From: Lithodes maja
Lineage: Eukaryota > Arthropoda > Malacostraca > Decapoda > Lithodidae
NCBI GenBank assembly: GCA_037953745.1
Contig: JBAKBP010007640.1
Location: forward strand, 33,958 to 97,957
Direction of reading: 5' to 3'
Length of the DNA: 64,000 bases
Under the pieces are notes generated by a model. It did not search any database, was not told the origin of the DNA, and saw only the letters and a list, made by a program, of their open reading frames with translations. The number at the start of each line of letters is the position of its first letter. Within the stretch, counting starts at the first letter, position 1. Position numbers and translations under genes: made by a program. Of this stretch, positions 22,130-32,236 are shown piece by piece.

Positions 22130-22930
22130 TGTTGGCTCTCCTTCCCTCGTCCTCCGCTCCTTGTTTCACCTCTTCCGTACGCGTCACTTTCGAGTCGTCG
22201 CTATACGTCCCCGCTTGTCTGCCGTCCGGGGGGCTCTTTGGGTCCGTCGCTCGGCTGGTCGTTCTGACACAGGTGCTGGATTCCTTCCTGACGGCTGCCT
22301 TCAGGGATCGACCTCCTCCGCGCCAAGTCCCTCCGCAGTGGTTTCTGGGGCGGGCTCTGGTCCTTCTGGCTTCGCCCTCGTCTACGAGGGCCGCTACGCC
22401 GGTTCTGTTGCTCGGGCGTCCGCTCTTCCTTGTCGCTCTGGCCGCTGGGGTTCGGGTGTCTGCCCTAGCGGTATTGTCGTGGCCCCGGGACTGCGTGCGA
22501 TTCTCCCCGTCCCTGCATGGCGTCTCGTTCGCCTCCTCCCCTCCTTTTGTTGCCACGCTTGGGAGGGCGGCCCCCGTCTTTCCGGCCTTTCGCCGTCCAG
22601 GCTTTCCGGCTTGGGCATCCTCGCCATGTGTGGTGCCCGGTGTCGGCCTTGCGCTCCTCTGTTGCGTCTGTGGCGCCGCCTTCGGGTCCTGCTGTGTGGG
22701 TGTCTCCTCGGACGGGTGGGTGGCTCTCGCAGGTGCAGTTGGGGCGCCGCGTTAGTCGGACCGTTCGTGCCCGTCGCCCTGTTTGTAGGGTTTCTGCGCA
22801 CGATGTCAGATCCTTTGCTGCCTCCTTCCGGTTCCTGCCGCGTCGATCCTTACCTGCCTTCGCCTCTGCGGTTTTGTGGGTCTTCTATCAATTCCTTCAT
22901 CTCCTCCTACCTCTCCGTGTCCAGTGTTCG
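22130..22930 (+). pseudogene. DIRS tyrosine recombinase, decayed
   Basis: All three hallmark positions can be located, but in three different frames. The first Arg is in LVALAAGVRVSAL (Arg at about 22453), the HxxR box is AHDVRSFAASFRF (His at about 22799), and the catalytic Tyr is in SINSFISSYLS (Tyr at 22908-22910). This enzyme integrates the circular DNA copy. The retention of every catalytic residue despite frameshifts suggests decay by small indels from a once active copy. Confidence 0.85.
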
Positions 22931-23407
22931 ACCCCCTCGGCTGGTGATTGCTCTCGGGGGTCGTGTTTCCTGGGCTCTGGCGAAGATCCCTGGTCTTCCC
23001 CCCCTTGTCCCTTGTTCTTTTCCTTTGTTTTATATGACAAAGGGGGGGGGGGGGTGTACGGGTTTGCAACACTGAATTGCAAGTTTGGGATTGTATATTG
23101 TTCCAGTACATAAGTGTTTTTGCCACATTGAAAATTGTGTTTTGTTCTTGTGTTCAGTGTTTTTGTTGGTTTTTGAAGAAAAGGGATTTTGGGTACAGTA
23201 CCTTTTTGGTTTCAGACAAGTCTATGTTTTTGCATTACTATGAATGACGGGCATGTGTTAAAACTGTTCTTTTTAGCTACTCCTCAGTTTTTCACTCTTT
23301 TATTAGACTCTCTTGTTTAAATTGTGTCTTTGTCATTCATACTTTTGTTTTATGCATTGGTTTTTTTGGTAGGTTGGGCTTGGATGTCCTCCTCCTATTT
23401 GTTATGC
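22931..23407. other. DIRS 3' untranslated region
   Basis: No gene. Composition returns to T-rich after a G-run at 23042-23054. Nothing else recognised before the ICR. Confidence 0.5.
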
Positions 23408-23520
23408 AGCCTTGACGTTGGATTTGCCAAGACTACTAACAAATTGGGAGGTTTGACGTACCTCCCAACCTACCAAATAGGAAAACCTACTATTTGGTAG
23501 TAGTCTTGGAAAATCCAACG
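23408..23520 (-). repeat. DIRS internal complementary region (ICR)
   Basis: 23408-23442 is the reverse complement of the left end of the element (from 15745). 23443-23520 is the reverse complement of the right end (to 23933, including the extension absent from the left repeat). The two complements join directly at 23442/23443. In DIRS elements this region serves as a template for completing and circularising the ends. Confidence 0.9.
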
Positions 23521-23579
23521 TACATAATACCCTCCCTCACGCCGGACCCCTGCCCATCCGCGTTCTTCTGCTGACGTGA

Positions 23580-23933
23580 GATGTGATAACAAGAGAGGGT
23601 CGCTCATGCGCACGTTCGACAGTGATCTGCACATGACGGAACACGGGATGGGCCTTAAGCGGTAACTAAGGTAAACCCCTTTTTCTTCTCTTCTATGCTT
23701 TTTTCACCTTCGGTGGTAGTTTTGGTTAATGTACAACGTCTCCTAGAGCAAGATAAGGAGTAGACTCTAGACGTTTTCTTTTTAACCGCGGTTGGAATGA
23801 CGACATAGCAGTCAAAATAGACAAGTCGTCATTGCAATTAGGTTAATAGCCTTGACGTTGGATTTTCCAAGACTACTACCAAATAGTAGGTTTTCCTATT
23901 TGGTAGGTTGGGAGGTACGTCAAACCTCCCAAT
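23580..23933 (-). repeat. DIRS right inverted terminal repeat plus extension
   Basis: 23580-23877 is the inverted copy of 15750-16047. 23878-23933 is an extra segment with two small internal inverted repeats (ACCAAATAGTAGG and CCTATTTGGT; GGGAGGTACG and CAAACCTCCC) found only here and, complemented, in the ICR. Confidence 0.9.
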
Positions 23934-24483
23934 CAAGTTCCGAAAGTCTGAATCGGGTTGAGTTTCGACCCTGTGGAAGAGCAGGGTTGAGTTGGCTTGA
24001 TATTGGACACCCTTTTATGGCATTTGGGTGTGAAATACGACACCATTTCCAGTCTATCGGAGATAGTGATGGTAAAGGAAAATGCGACTTAAGGTGGTAG
24101 GTTACTTTCTAATATAGCTTATTCGTTGGAGAACACACAGTGGATCACCTTTGAGTAGTATGATGTGCGGGGTGGTATATGGGTAGAATCAAGAGTTACC
24201 TAACATTCTGCATTTGATAATATAGATAACCTACAATCATGAGTACAGTTACATTTTGACCGTTGCCAAATAATGTAGGGTAATACACACTTTCATCTCG
24301 GGGTTAGGAGCTTTGTTCCTCTAAATACCGCATTTTCCTTTACCATCACTATCTCCGATAGACTGGAAATGGTGTCGTATTTCACACCCAAATGCCATAA
24401 AAGGGTGTCCAATATCAAGCCAACTCAACCCTGCTCTTCCACAGGGTCTAAACTCAACCCGATTCAGACTTTCGGAACTTGAT
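23934..24483. repeat. Fold-back inner arms and loop
   Basis: 23934-24092 and 24329-24483 are inverted copies (for example AAATGGTGTCGTATTTCACA in the right arm). The loop between them (24093-24326) is the reverse complement of 845-1087. The right inner arm continues without a break into the outer right arm at 24484. Confidence 0.8.
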
Positions 24484-25092
24484 AACAGTTTTAAGACTTT
24501 GTGTATATATCCATATACAAATAATCGATTTGGATGTGATAATTATAAATGTACCTAGCTATATCCGAAAGAAGCGTCATAATCCTATAGAAGGCCGATA
24601 ACCTACCGGAGTTATTATTTATAATACCTCAAAGTAAGCGATTATATTATAGGAATAGTCATCACAATTTTTTACAAATTCAACTAGATCAAAATAATAT
24701 CGAAATGATGGATCATTAATTATTGATCTTGATATGTAGGCCTAAAGCGTGTTGTTTATAAACATTGGCCGCAGCCGCGGTGCCACTCCATTCGCGCCTA
24801 ATCACGATTATATTTCGGTGTATTCTTACTTAAATGTATATCATTCGGGTTGATTAGGTTACACAATACAATATTACTAAGTAACAGTACACGCATATAT
24901 ATAAATATCATAACATTTGTGAAATATAGGTTCGACCGCGCTAAGCACCACGGCTGCGTGAGGGCCAGTAGGAATATATCGAGGAGTGGGTGGGGTATCT
25001 AGCCTCGTGACCTTGACCAAGAGTCAAGTTCAGAAAATCAGTGTTCGTCACGGTAATTAATCCGTCACTCCTCCTCAGAATTATTGAAATGT
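24484..25092. repeat. Fold-back element, right outer arm
   Basis: Imperfect inverted copy of 15103-15744. No gene in it. Confidence 0.7.
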
Positions 25093-25126
25093 CTATGTAT
25101 GCGAATATTTCTTGTTCTACTATTAA

Positions 25127-25219
25127 CCCGGGAACTGCGGGGAGACTCTTAAGAGTTCCCCCGGCGGACTGCGGGGAGACTCTTAAGAGTGAGTGAAAAA
25201 AAAATCAACTTTTGACATC

Positions 25220-25263
<44 letters not shown>

Positions 25264-25743
25264 CCCTGGGCCATGCAAAATCTCAGTCCTCTACCTCCCC
25301 TCCTTCCCCACTTTCCTCCTCTCCTTCAGTTATCACCTATTTTCCCTGTTATTCCCTTATTCTGAGGTATATTTTCGTGCTAACATTAGAAATCCGGTTG
25401 CAGGGTGTGGTCATCACTGATAGCAAGCGAATGCAAGAGAGAGAGAGAGAGTATCGATCGACTGTGTCTCAGTGGCCTTGGGGGAAATTGGCGGGAAAGC
25501 AGCTTGCCTCACCCATATATTATACAACTCGCGGGCTATATCTCCGATTTTGACCATCCAAACGCTGTTTTCACTCGTTTTATTGTTGTTTCAGGTTAAT
25601 ACCTTTATAATCAACCCATAATAGGCGCATATGGATAAGTATTAATGCTATTAATGGTACAATGAATATTTTAGTGACGGAAACACCTCAAATACGTCAG
25701 CACAGGGGGACGTTTCCAATTACCCCCATGCGCACTTGTTAGG
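25127..25743 (+). mobile_element. TTAA-flanked MITE, family pB-M1
   Basis: TTAA at 25123-25126 and 25744-25747; ends CCCGGGAACTGCGG and TTGTTAGG. It is the opposite orientation of the copy at 2218-2844, with the same T-rich tract (25223-25261), GGCCATGC core and (AG)n tract. The final CAGAGG of other copies reads GTTAGG here. Confidence 0.85.
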
Positions 25744-25747
25744 TTAA

Positions 25748-26096
25748 ACAAATAAATATGTTTTATAATTTCACCTAATATGTAATGTCACAACACATCT
25801 TAAATTTTATATATTCAAATTTATTGCCGATATGTTCTGTTGTCGATTATTCCAGTCCCTGACATACCTAATGATATTTGGTATATTACGCTATTTCGCT
25901 TTTATTTTGTCTTTATTTGCTTTGTAATAATTATTCTGCAATGCATATTTACTTTCATTCTTAAAAATAGTCAGGAAAGGTTGTCCATATAATGTATATA
26001 TTTAAAAGTCTGGGATTGCCCCTTGTCATTTTGTGCCACCACACTTTAATGAGAGTGGGTTATCAGACTTTGGGGTGACACAAAATGCAGCTGTTT
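25748..26096. other. AT-rich stretch without genes
   Basis: No gene. GTCATTTTGTGCCACC (about 26025) and GGGGTGACACAAAATG (about 26072) form a short inverted repeat near the right end. Confidence 0.4.
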
Positions 26097-26362
26097 CATT
26101 CGTGGTTTATATGGTATCTTTTGATTAACTCAGAGTCGCTATAGGCCTATTAATCCAATTGGTCTTTTTAACATGAAAATTCCTTGGCAGGGGGTGGCGG
26201 ATTTGTTATTCAACCATCTTCATCGTCCTCTAAAAGTAACTTTTAAGCGCTAAAAGTCCCTAGGAGGGCTTTTAGTTTTCGCCGGGTTTAAAAGCTACTT
26301 TTAGCCGCTAAAAGTTTTTTTTTACCCAACTTTTATCTTTTAAAAGTGGCCGCCATCTTTAA

Positions 26363-26842
26363 CCCTCCAGCCCCGGCTATGTATTATATATATATTCCTC
26401 GAAATCCGGGTGTTTTGGCCGAAAAACGTCTAGGCTAGGCTACCGTATATTCGTTAATCAGACTGCTTCCCGCATTCCCGCGCATCCCCAAGCGTAGCTG
26501 TGTTATTTACCTGTAGAATGGCATTAAGTAGAGCTCTCTAAGTCAACTGGTTGAGCTGTGATGATGATTTCATTGGAGATAACTTTATGGCCAAAACAGC
26601 CACTTTACACCACTTTTCGATACTTAACAACAACATACAGGCACACACGAACAAACGACGCTCTCCTTCTTGTGGCCGGAGATGCGGAGCGTCGGTCCAG
26701 CCGGCTGTTGTTTACATGCGTCGGACCGACGCCTCGCACAGCAAGCTCACAGGCTGTGACGTCATGGATGTTTAAGAGACCATCCGGGTTCCTGTTACAT
26801 GCTTTTTTATGGGCATTCAAGAGCCCATCCGGGAACGGAGGG
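26363..26842. mobile_element. TTAA-flanked MITE, family pB-M2 (480 bp)
   Basis: TTAA at 26359-26362 and 26843-26846. Imperfect inverted ends: CCCTCCAGCCCCGG on the left and CCGGGAACGGAGGG on the right. An internal frame (26551-26872) is not convincing as a gene. Confidence 0.75.
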
Positions 26843-26846
26843 TTAA

Positions 26847-27268
26847 CCCCTTATTGGCGGTGCTCGACTTAAGTCGTGCTCCAATTTGCAGCAAGTTAGG
26901 AGCATTATTAAGGCTTTTAAAGGGTTAAAATTGAGTGCAAATGGCCGGGAGCACAGCGGGCCAGACAGCCGACTCCCAGGGCTTACCGCCGCCCATTAAC
27001 TCATGTTCCCTGTGTTCTCGAGAGGCCGGCAGTGTAGCCAGTAGTGAGCATAGCTGGGAAAAATATACCGATATATGCTAAACTCCCATGTTCGTGGCAT
27101 CACTGCAAGAGAACCACGAGTGCTACGTAGCTCGTTCTGGTCTCATTTTGACGCTTTTAGTGTAGAGTTTTTTGCTAAATAATTTTTTTTTCATGCAGAT
27201 GCTTGATTTACCATGCAGGAGGGCCTGAATATGCCCAAATGAACCCAAAATACCCCGCTAGACAAGGG
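26847..27268. mobile_element. TTAA-flanked MITE, family pB-M3 (422 bp)
   Basis: It shares the TTAA at 26843-26846 with the previous MITE and has its own TTAA at 27269-27272. Ends are CCCCTTATTGGCGG and GCTAGACAAGGG. The same family recurs at 61373-61782, sharing CACGAGTGCTACGTAGCT and the CCCGCTAGAC end. Confidence 0.75.
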
Positions 27269-27316
27269 TTAAAAGCTACTTTTAAGCCTAAAAGTGCTTT
27301 ATAAATACCGCCCCAG

Positions 27317-27895
27317 GTACCTTGCTGTTGGTGTTTTCAATGTGTGTAGGCTACTTTTGAGCTACACGACACTACGGATTCTGTGGGTTACCTGGGTGGA
27401 TCTTTTGTCTGTGTACCTTGGAGTTTAGACTGTGTAGTGCATGAGGGCTGCTTGCCTAATCCACCCAACACTGTTCTAACTCAATTTGCTTTTACTTTTG
27501 AGGGTCGCCAGGAGGATACTCGATACTTGTGATCGAGAATCCTCAAGAGAGCACCCCTTCATATTAACGTAATCAGGCCGCACAGACCCAAGGTCCACAC
27601 TAGGCTAGGAGCTGCCTTGCTCCACCAGAATTCTGTACCTTTGCGCATCCCAGCTAGACTTTATTAACCCGGGTAGACATTAGCTGGATTAGATCATATA
27701 CTCTTTTATGCATACCCATTATTTTTACACAAGCATTTTGAGGTCTAGGTTGCTGTAGAGAGACACAACCAGCATAGACCGGTTTTGTTAATAGGAGTAC
27801 TACTTTTTCGTGGCGAGCATTATTACAGTTGCACCGCTTATAATATTCTTGTGTCCAATAACATTATATGTCCAGCCTTTTTGTGTATTTAGCCT
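27317..27895. other. No gene seen
   Basis: Mixed-composition sequence between the TIR-element end and the LINE-C tail. No open frame or recognisable repeat. Confidence 0.4.
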
Positions 27896-28063
27896 AATAA
27901 TAATAATAATAATAAGCATGTTACTTATTTCTCATAAGCGCCAATTTTTCCGAAGAATTCACTAGCGCTCGAAAAGAGAAAGAAAAAAGAACAAAAATCA
28001 ATGCATCAAAAGAAGGCTTATATACAACACACATTTAACAATCACTAGCAGTGGCAAGATAGC

Positions 28064-30967
28064 CTAAACTCTATAGCCATCTGTCATGACACCTCTCTCA
28101 AGATCATAGCTTCTCTCAAAGAGAAAAGTCTTAAGTTGTCTCTTGAAGCATTCAACAGAACTCAGTTGTCTCATGGACAGCGGCAACCTGTTATACAACC
28201 TCGGAGCCATGTAGGAGAATGACCTCTCAAAGAAAGAAGACTGCTGGAAAGCCCTTGGTTCATCAAGACGAAAAGGGTCATTGTCATGACGCACAACTAC
28301 ACCACGGTGTGCCGGTGGGCGCCTGAGCAGCTCCGCAAGGTACCTAGGCTCACCAAATTTGAGAACCTTAAAAGTCACCAAACACAACTTAAATTCTATT
28401 CTTGCTCTTACTGGCAGCCAGTGCAGTTCTATGTGAAGAGATGTAGTAGGAGTTCTAGGTGGAACACCAAAAATTAGTCTTGCGGCCCTGTTAAGAACAG
28501 ACTGAACTTTCTTCAAAATATAATTTGGAAGACCCACCAACAGGGCATTGCAATAATCAACACGAGAGAAGACCAATGAGTGAACCAACGTCAGGAGGCA
28601 ACGTCTGGTTATAAACGGCTTCACCAAATAGAGATTTCTGATGTGCAAGTAACAACTTTTAACTATCTGGTTTACATGCTCTTTGAAATCTAATCGGGAG
28701 TTCACATATACACCCAGATTTCGAACAGAGTTGGCCGGTCGCAGCTGAGATCCACCCACATTGATGGAGAGGGCACCTACTATATCATCAGCTCTTCTAT
28801 TTCCTCGGATGATGAGAATATCAGTTTTACCATCATTTAGTTTAAGTTTTCTCGCTCTCATCCACTTCTTGATATCAGACATCAACAATTCCATCTTACT
28901 CCGTATATCAACTATATTTGTGATTCTCACATAAATCTGGGTGTCATCTGCATAAAAGTGAAAGGTGACATTATGTGCACGAAGCAGAAGAGACAAACTG
29001 CTAATATAAATTATAAATAGGATAGGACCTAAAACTGATCCCTGCGGAACACCATACTGCAGGGGTGTCGAGTCCGAGACCACTTGATTTACCATCACAC
29101 TCTGGGATCTACCTGACAAGTACGACCCAAGAAGCAAGAGAGCGGAGTCACGCACACCACAATCATAAAGATCACTCAATAACAACTCGTGATCCACTGT
29201 GTCAAAAGCCGCAGAGAGATCAAGCAAGACCAATAGTGAGGCCACACCATTGCAAATGTTCTCAACTAGATCATTATGTACTCTAATTAATGCTGTTTCA
29301 GTTGAATGATGCTGTCGGTAAGCAGACTGAAAAATTGGGATAGTTTCATTCTGCTGAAGTAGTGGTTGTAATTGGTCAAGTATTGCACGCTCTAATATCT
29401 TTGATATGAAGGACAGGTTGGAGACAGGACGATAGTTCAACATGTTCTCAACATCAAGTCCAGGTTTCTTTAGAGTAGGTCGGAGTAGTGCATGCTTTTC
29501 AGAATGTGGGAAGCTACCTTCAGAGAAGCACTTATTAATTATTTTGGAAATAAACTCAACTGTGTGATCATAGACTCTTGGTAGCTTGGAAACATTTATG
29601 GGATCCAACGGGCAAAATGTTTTATTGAGGTTTCTTATGTAGGACGAGATCATGTCCACCTCTACTGAGTGAAAGGATGAGAGGACATTATTAGGAATGT
29701 GTCGGGGTTGGAGTACAACTGAAAGTTCTTCACCAACAGAAGCATCATCCAGTTCCTGTCTTATGCGAGTTATCTTGCCAGCAAAAAATGCCACAAAGTT
29801 GGCAGCCAACTCGGCATCAGGTACAGAAGGTCTTAAGCTGACTCTTGTTTTTCCAAGTAAACTGTTTACAATTGAAGCCAACCTCCTCTGGTCGTTACCA
29901 CACGAGTCAACTTTTCCCTGATAATACACTTTCTTTTCATCTTTGATTTTGTGGACCACAGCTCTTCTGGCTGACAGATATTGCAACCATGTAGAGTCTG
30001 TTTTATTTTTCCGCCATTCACGTTCAGCTCTTCTACGCGCTCTTCTAAGAAATTTAACTCGAGTGCTATACCAGGGCGAATCATCTCGTACTATGATTTT
30101 CTTCTCTACTTCTGGACAGTGATGATCGAACACTAATTTAAGTGCATTTCCATGTACCTCCACCAGCTCATCTGAAGTAAGGTTGGAAGTATCAATACTT
30201 CCCAAGTACTGTTTTACTTCACTGCTAGCCAAATTTAGGTCTGCATTTTTATAATTTCTAAATCTGATTACTTTTTCATGTGTGAGTGGCTTAGGGAAAT
30301 CAAAGCTGAAAGTAATCAAAGCATGATCAGAGGTATTAGGGTCAGCATTCTCAACATCAACATCCAGAACACCACCACAACCCACAGGAGAGAAAACCAA
30401 GTCAAGGGTGTGTCCTAAGATATGAGTTGGGTGGGACACATGGTTTACAAAATTGTTCTGATCAGTCAACTCAAGGAACTCAGGAGAGAATGGCTTCAGA
30501 TGAGGGCTGTCAACCCAGTAATTAAAATCTCCACATATCAAAAGTCTTCCGGTTTTAGCAGAAAATTCCTCGAGAAACTGCCCAAACTCTTCCATAAAAC
30601 CCCTATCTGTGCCACGATGGCCAGGCCTATAGACAACTGCCATTCTTAGAATTTGTTGATGGAGTTTTATTTCCACTTCCAACAGTTCATAATAAAGAGG
30701 GGCTGGGTTATGGCTTATTTGCAAGATATTCACCAGAGATGTGGAGTAGACAACTGCCACTCCACCACCCGGATGATCTCCCCTAGGCCTAGGAACATTT
30801 ATTATGGAATGGGTTTTAGGCAATGCCGCCTGGATAATATTCAGATCTGACTCGAACAACCAGGTCTCAGTGAGACATAATACATCAAGGTTACGTTCAT
30901 CCAAGATCTCGCAAATATGATCCATTTTGTTACGCAAGGAACGAACATTCAACAGACCCAGTTTCAA
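28064..30967 (-). CDS. LINE-C ORF2: endonuclease-reverse transcriptase
   Basis: An intact 967-residue frame with ATG at 30967. Endonuclease (residues 1-230): LLNVRSLRNKMD, TETWL, GGGVAVVYS, YRPGH, GDFNYW and SDHALITF. RT (about 490-750): NYRPVSNLSFISKILER, QSAYRQHHSTETAL, LLDLSAAFDTVDHELL, GVPQGSVLGPILFIIY and the catalytic FYADDTQIY. The C-terminal part has YCNALLVGLP and LHWLPVRARIEFK, typical of the L2/CR1/Rex group. Expected length and all catalytic residues present, so this is probably a recent copy. It starts 20 bp after the ORF1 stop. Confidence 0.92.
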   Translation of the reverse strand: MKLGLLNVRSLRNKMDHICEILDERNLDVLCLTETWLFESDLNIIQAALPKTHSIINVPRPRGDHPGGGVAVVYSTSLVNILQISHNPAPLYYELLEVEIKLHQQILRMAVVYRPGHRGTDRGFMEEFGQFLEEFSAKTGRLLICGDFNYWVDSPHLKPFSPEFLELTDQNNFVNHVSHPTHILGHTLDLVFSPVGCGGVLDVDVENADPNTSDHALITFSFDFPKPLTHEKVIRFRNYKNADLNLASSEVKQYLGSIDTSNLTSDELVEVHGNALKLVFDHHCPEVEKKIIVRDDSPWYSTRVKFLRRARRRAEREWRKNKTDSTWLQYLSARRAVVHKIKDEKKVYYQGKVDSCGNDQRRLASIVNSLLGKTRVSLRPSVPDAELAANFVAFFAGKITRIRQELDDASVGEELSVVLQPRHIPNNVLSSFHSVEVDMISSYIRNLNKTFCPLDPINVSKLPRVYDHTVEFISKIINKCFSEGSFPHSEKHALLRPTLKKPGLDVENMLNYRPVSNLSFISKILERAILDQLQPLLQQNETIPIFQSAYRQHHSTETALIRVHNDLVENICNGVASLLVLLDLSAAFDTVDHELLLSDLYDCGVRDSALLLLGSYLSGRSQSVMVNQVVSDSTPLQYGVPQGSVLGPILFIIYISSLSLLLRAHNVTFHFYADDTQIYVRITNIVDIRSKMELLMSDIKKWMRARKLKLNDGKTDILIIRGNRRADDIVGALSINVGGSQLRPANSVRNLGVYVNSRLDFKEHVNQIVKSCYLHIRNLYLVKPFITRRCLLTLVHSLVFSRVDYCNALLVGLPNYILKKVQSVLNRAARLIFGVPPRTPTTSLHIELHWLPVRARIEFKLCLVTFKVLKFGEPRYLAELLRRPPAHRGVVVRHDNDPFRLDEPRAFQQSSFFERSFSYMAPRLYNRLPLSMRQLSSVECFKRQLKTFLFERSYDLERGVMTDGYRV

Positions 30968-32236
30968 CCGGCTCCCATGTGCATTTTTCAGTTTTTTGAA
31001 CCTACAAAATTGGTGTTCTCAATAACTTTATTTCTCTGAGCTGTCATTAAAGGACAATTTCTACTTGAGGCGAAATGATTTGGCGGCTCCGTAACTGATG
31101 TGGAGCTCATACAATTTATACATTTGGGGGAAGTCTTGTTGGTGCAGTCTTTTGAGTTATGAGTACCGGCACAGAAGTTGCATTTTGGATCCTCATTTTT
31201 CCGATAACACCTGTCACTGGTATGACCAAAGCCCTGGCAATGGTAACATTGTGTTACCCAGAAGCGATCGTATGCACGACATCTCACAAGTCCAACATAC
31301 ACAGAATTGCCATCATCCACAATGGAAGAGCGTATTTCAGGTGACATTTTTACTACCGCAGTCTTAGTGTGTGCATCACTCTTTTGCTTAGTGAATAGCA
31401 AATTCATAGCTAAGCCATCGTCGACCAGGGACTTTATTCTTGGGTTCTTGTTGAGGATGCTGGGAATTATCTCATTATCCTCAGCATCATTAGCAATGCC
31501 TACCAGAGTCATTTTTGGCATCATCTTCTTTGGTTCGGAGACACTGAAGGCACTGTCCACCCCCAAACACTGATTGATGGCCCTTCCTGCATCTTCTTTG
31601 GCTTTCTTGGATGGAAGTCGTACCACCAGTACACCTGAATCAGTTCTAGTTAACTTGTTAACCGGAACCGAAGCCAAAGCAGTCTCGATTGCCTTTGTAT
31701 CTGGTGGGCTTACTGGCTCGGAGGATCGGTCTTTTGGCTTCACTACCAGGACCTGATGGTCCCAGACAGTTTTTTTCTTTCCACCATCTACCACCTCAGT
31801 GGTGCGTTTGGTCGGCTCCTTTTTGGTCTCTTCAAATGTTTGCTGAACTATCTTGGCAAACAAGGGAATGTCGGGGGCAGCAACTTTAGTCTCAAGGATA
31901 TCCATTCTGTTACCAATACTCTCTATCTCCACGGCCACTGCAGCAAGGGCACCCTTCACTTCGTTTACAATGGCAGTCTTCACTTCACCAACTAGGGCAG
32001 CCGTCAGGTCATCCAAGGTCTGCTGACTAATTGCTGCATCCTTTGCAGCCAGGGGGGTGGTATCGCAAACAGTGCAATGCCATTTAAATCCAGGTTTCTT
32101 CTTTGCAAGTACTCTGAGGTCCTCATCATCAACATTTATACAGTTAACATGAAAATAGGTACCACACGAGTAGCAGCCCAGTGATTTGGCCTTCCCCACA
32201 ACCTTCCCACAACCTTCCACAGAGGGAATTTCGGGT

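Larger units (their letters stand above)
15745..23933 (+). mobile_element. DIRS-type (tyrosine recombinase) retrotransposon
   Basis: A complete structure of about 8.2 kb. It has a left inverted repeat (15750-16047), decayed gag, RT, RNase H and tyrosine recombinase regions, an internal complementary region (ICR, 23408-23520), and a right inverted repeat (23580-23877) with an extra right extension (23878-23933). The ICR is the complement of the left end followed directly by the complement of the right end, the arrangement expected of DIRS elements that replicate through a circle. The coding part is very GC-rich, unlike the AT-rich flanks. Flanks read ...ACTGTTAT and CAAGTTCCG, which join in the uninterrupted arm at 24475-24490, so no target duplication is apparent, as expected for recombinase insertion. 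Confidence 0.9.
26097..27316. repeat. Second copy of TIR-element end, interrupted
   Basis: 26097-26358 and 27273-27316 together are the reverse complement of 531-850, with two adjacent MITEs inserted between them. The end reads GCTTTATAAATACCGCCCCAGG at 27291-27312. With 24093-24326 it outlines a second, inverted copy of the 531-6425 element that has taken up large insertions. Confidence 0.8.

Noticed and set aside
25193..25553. Phe-rich membrane protein
   Set aside because: Translation of the T-run in the MITE.
26551..26872. Short overlapping frames as a gene
   Set aside because: Inside a MITE, no motif, no splice or start context.
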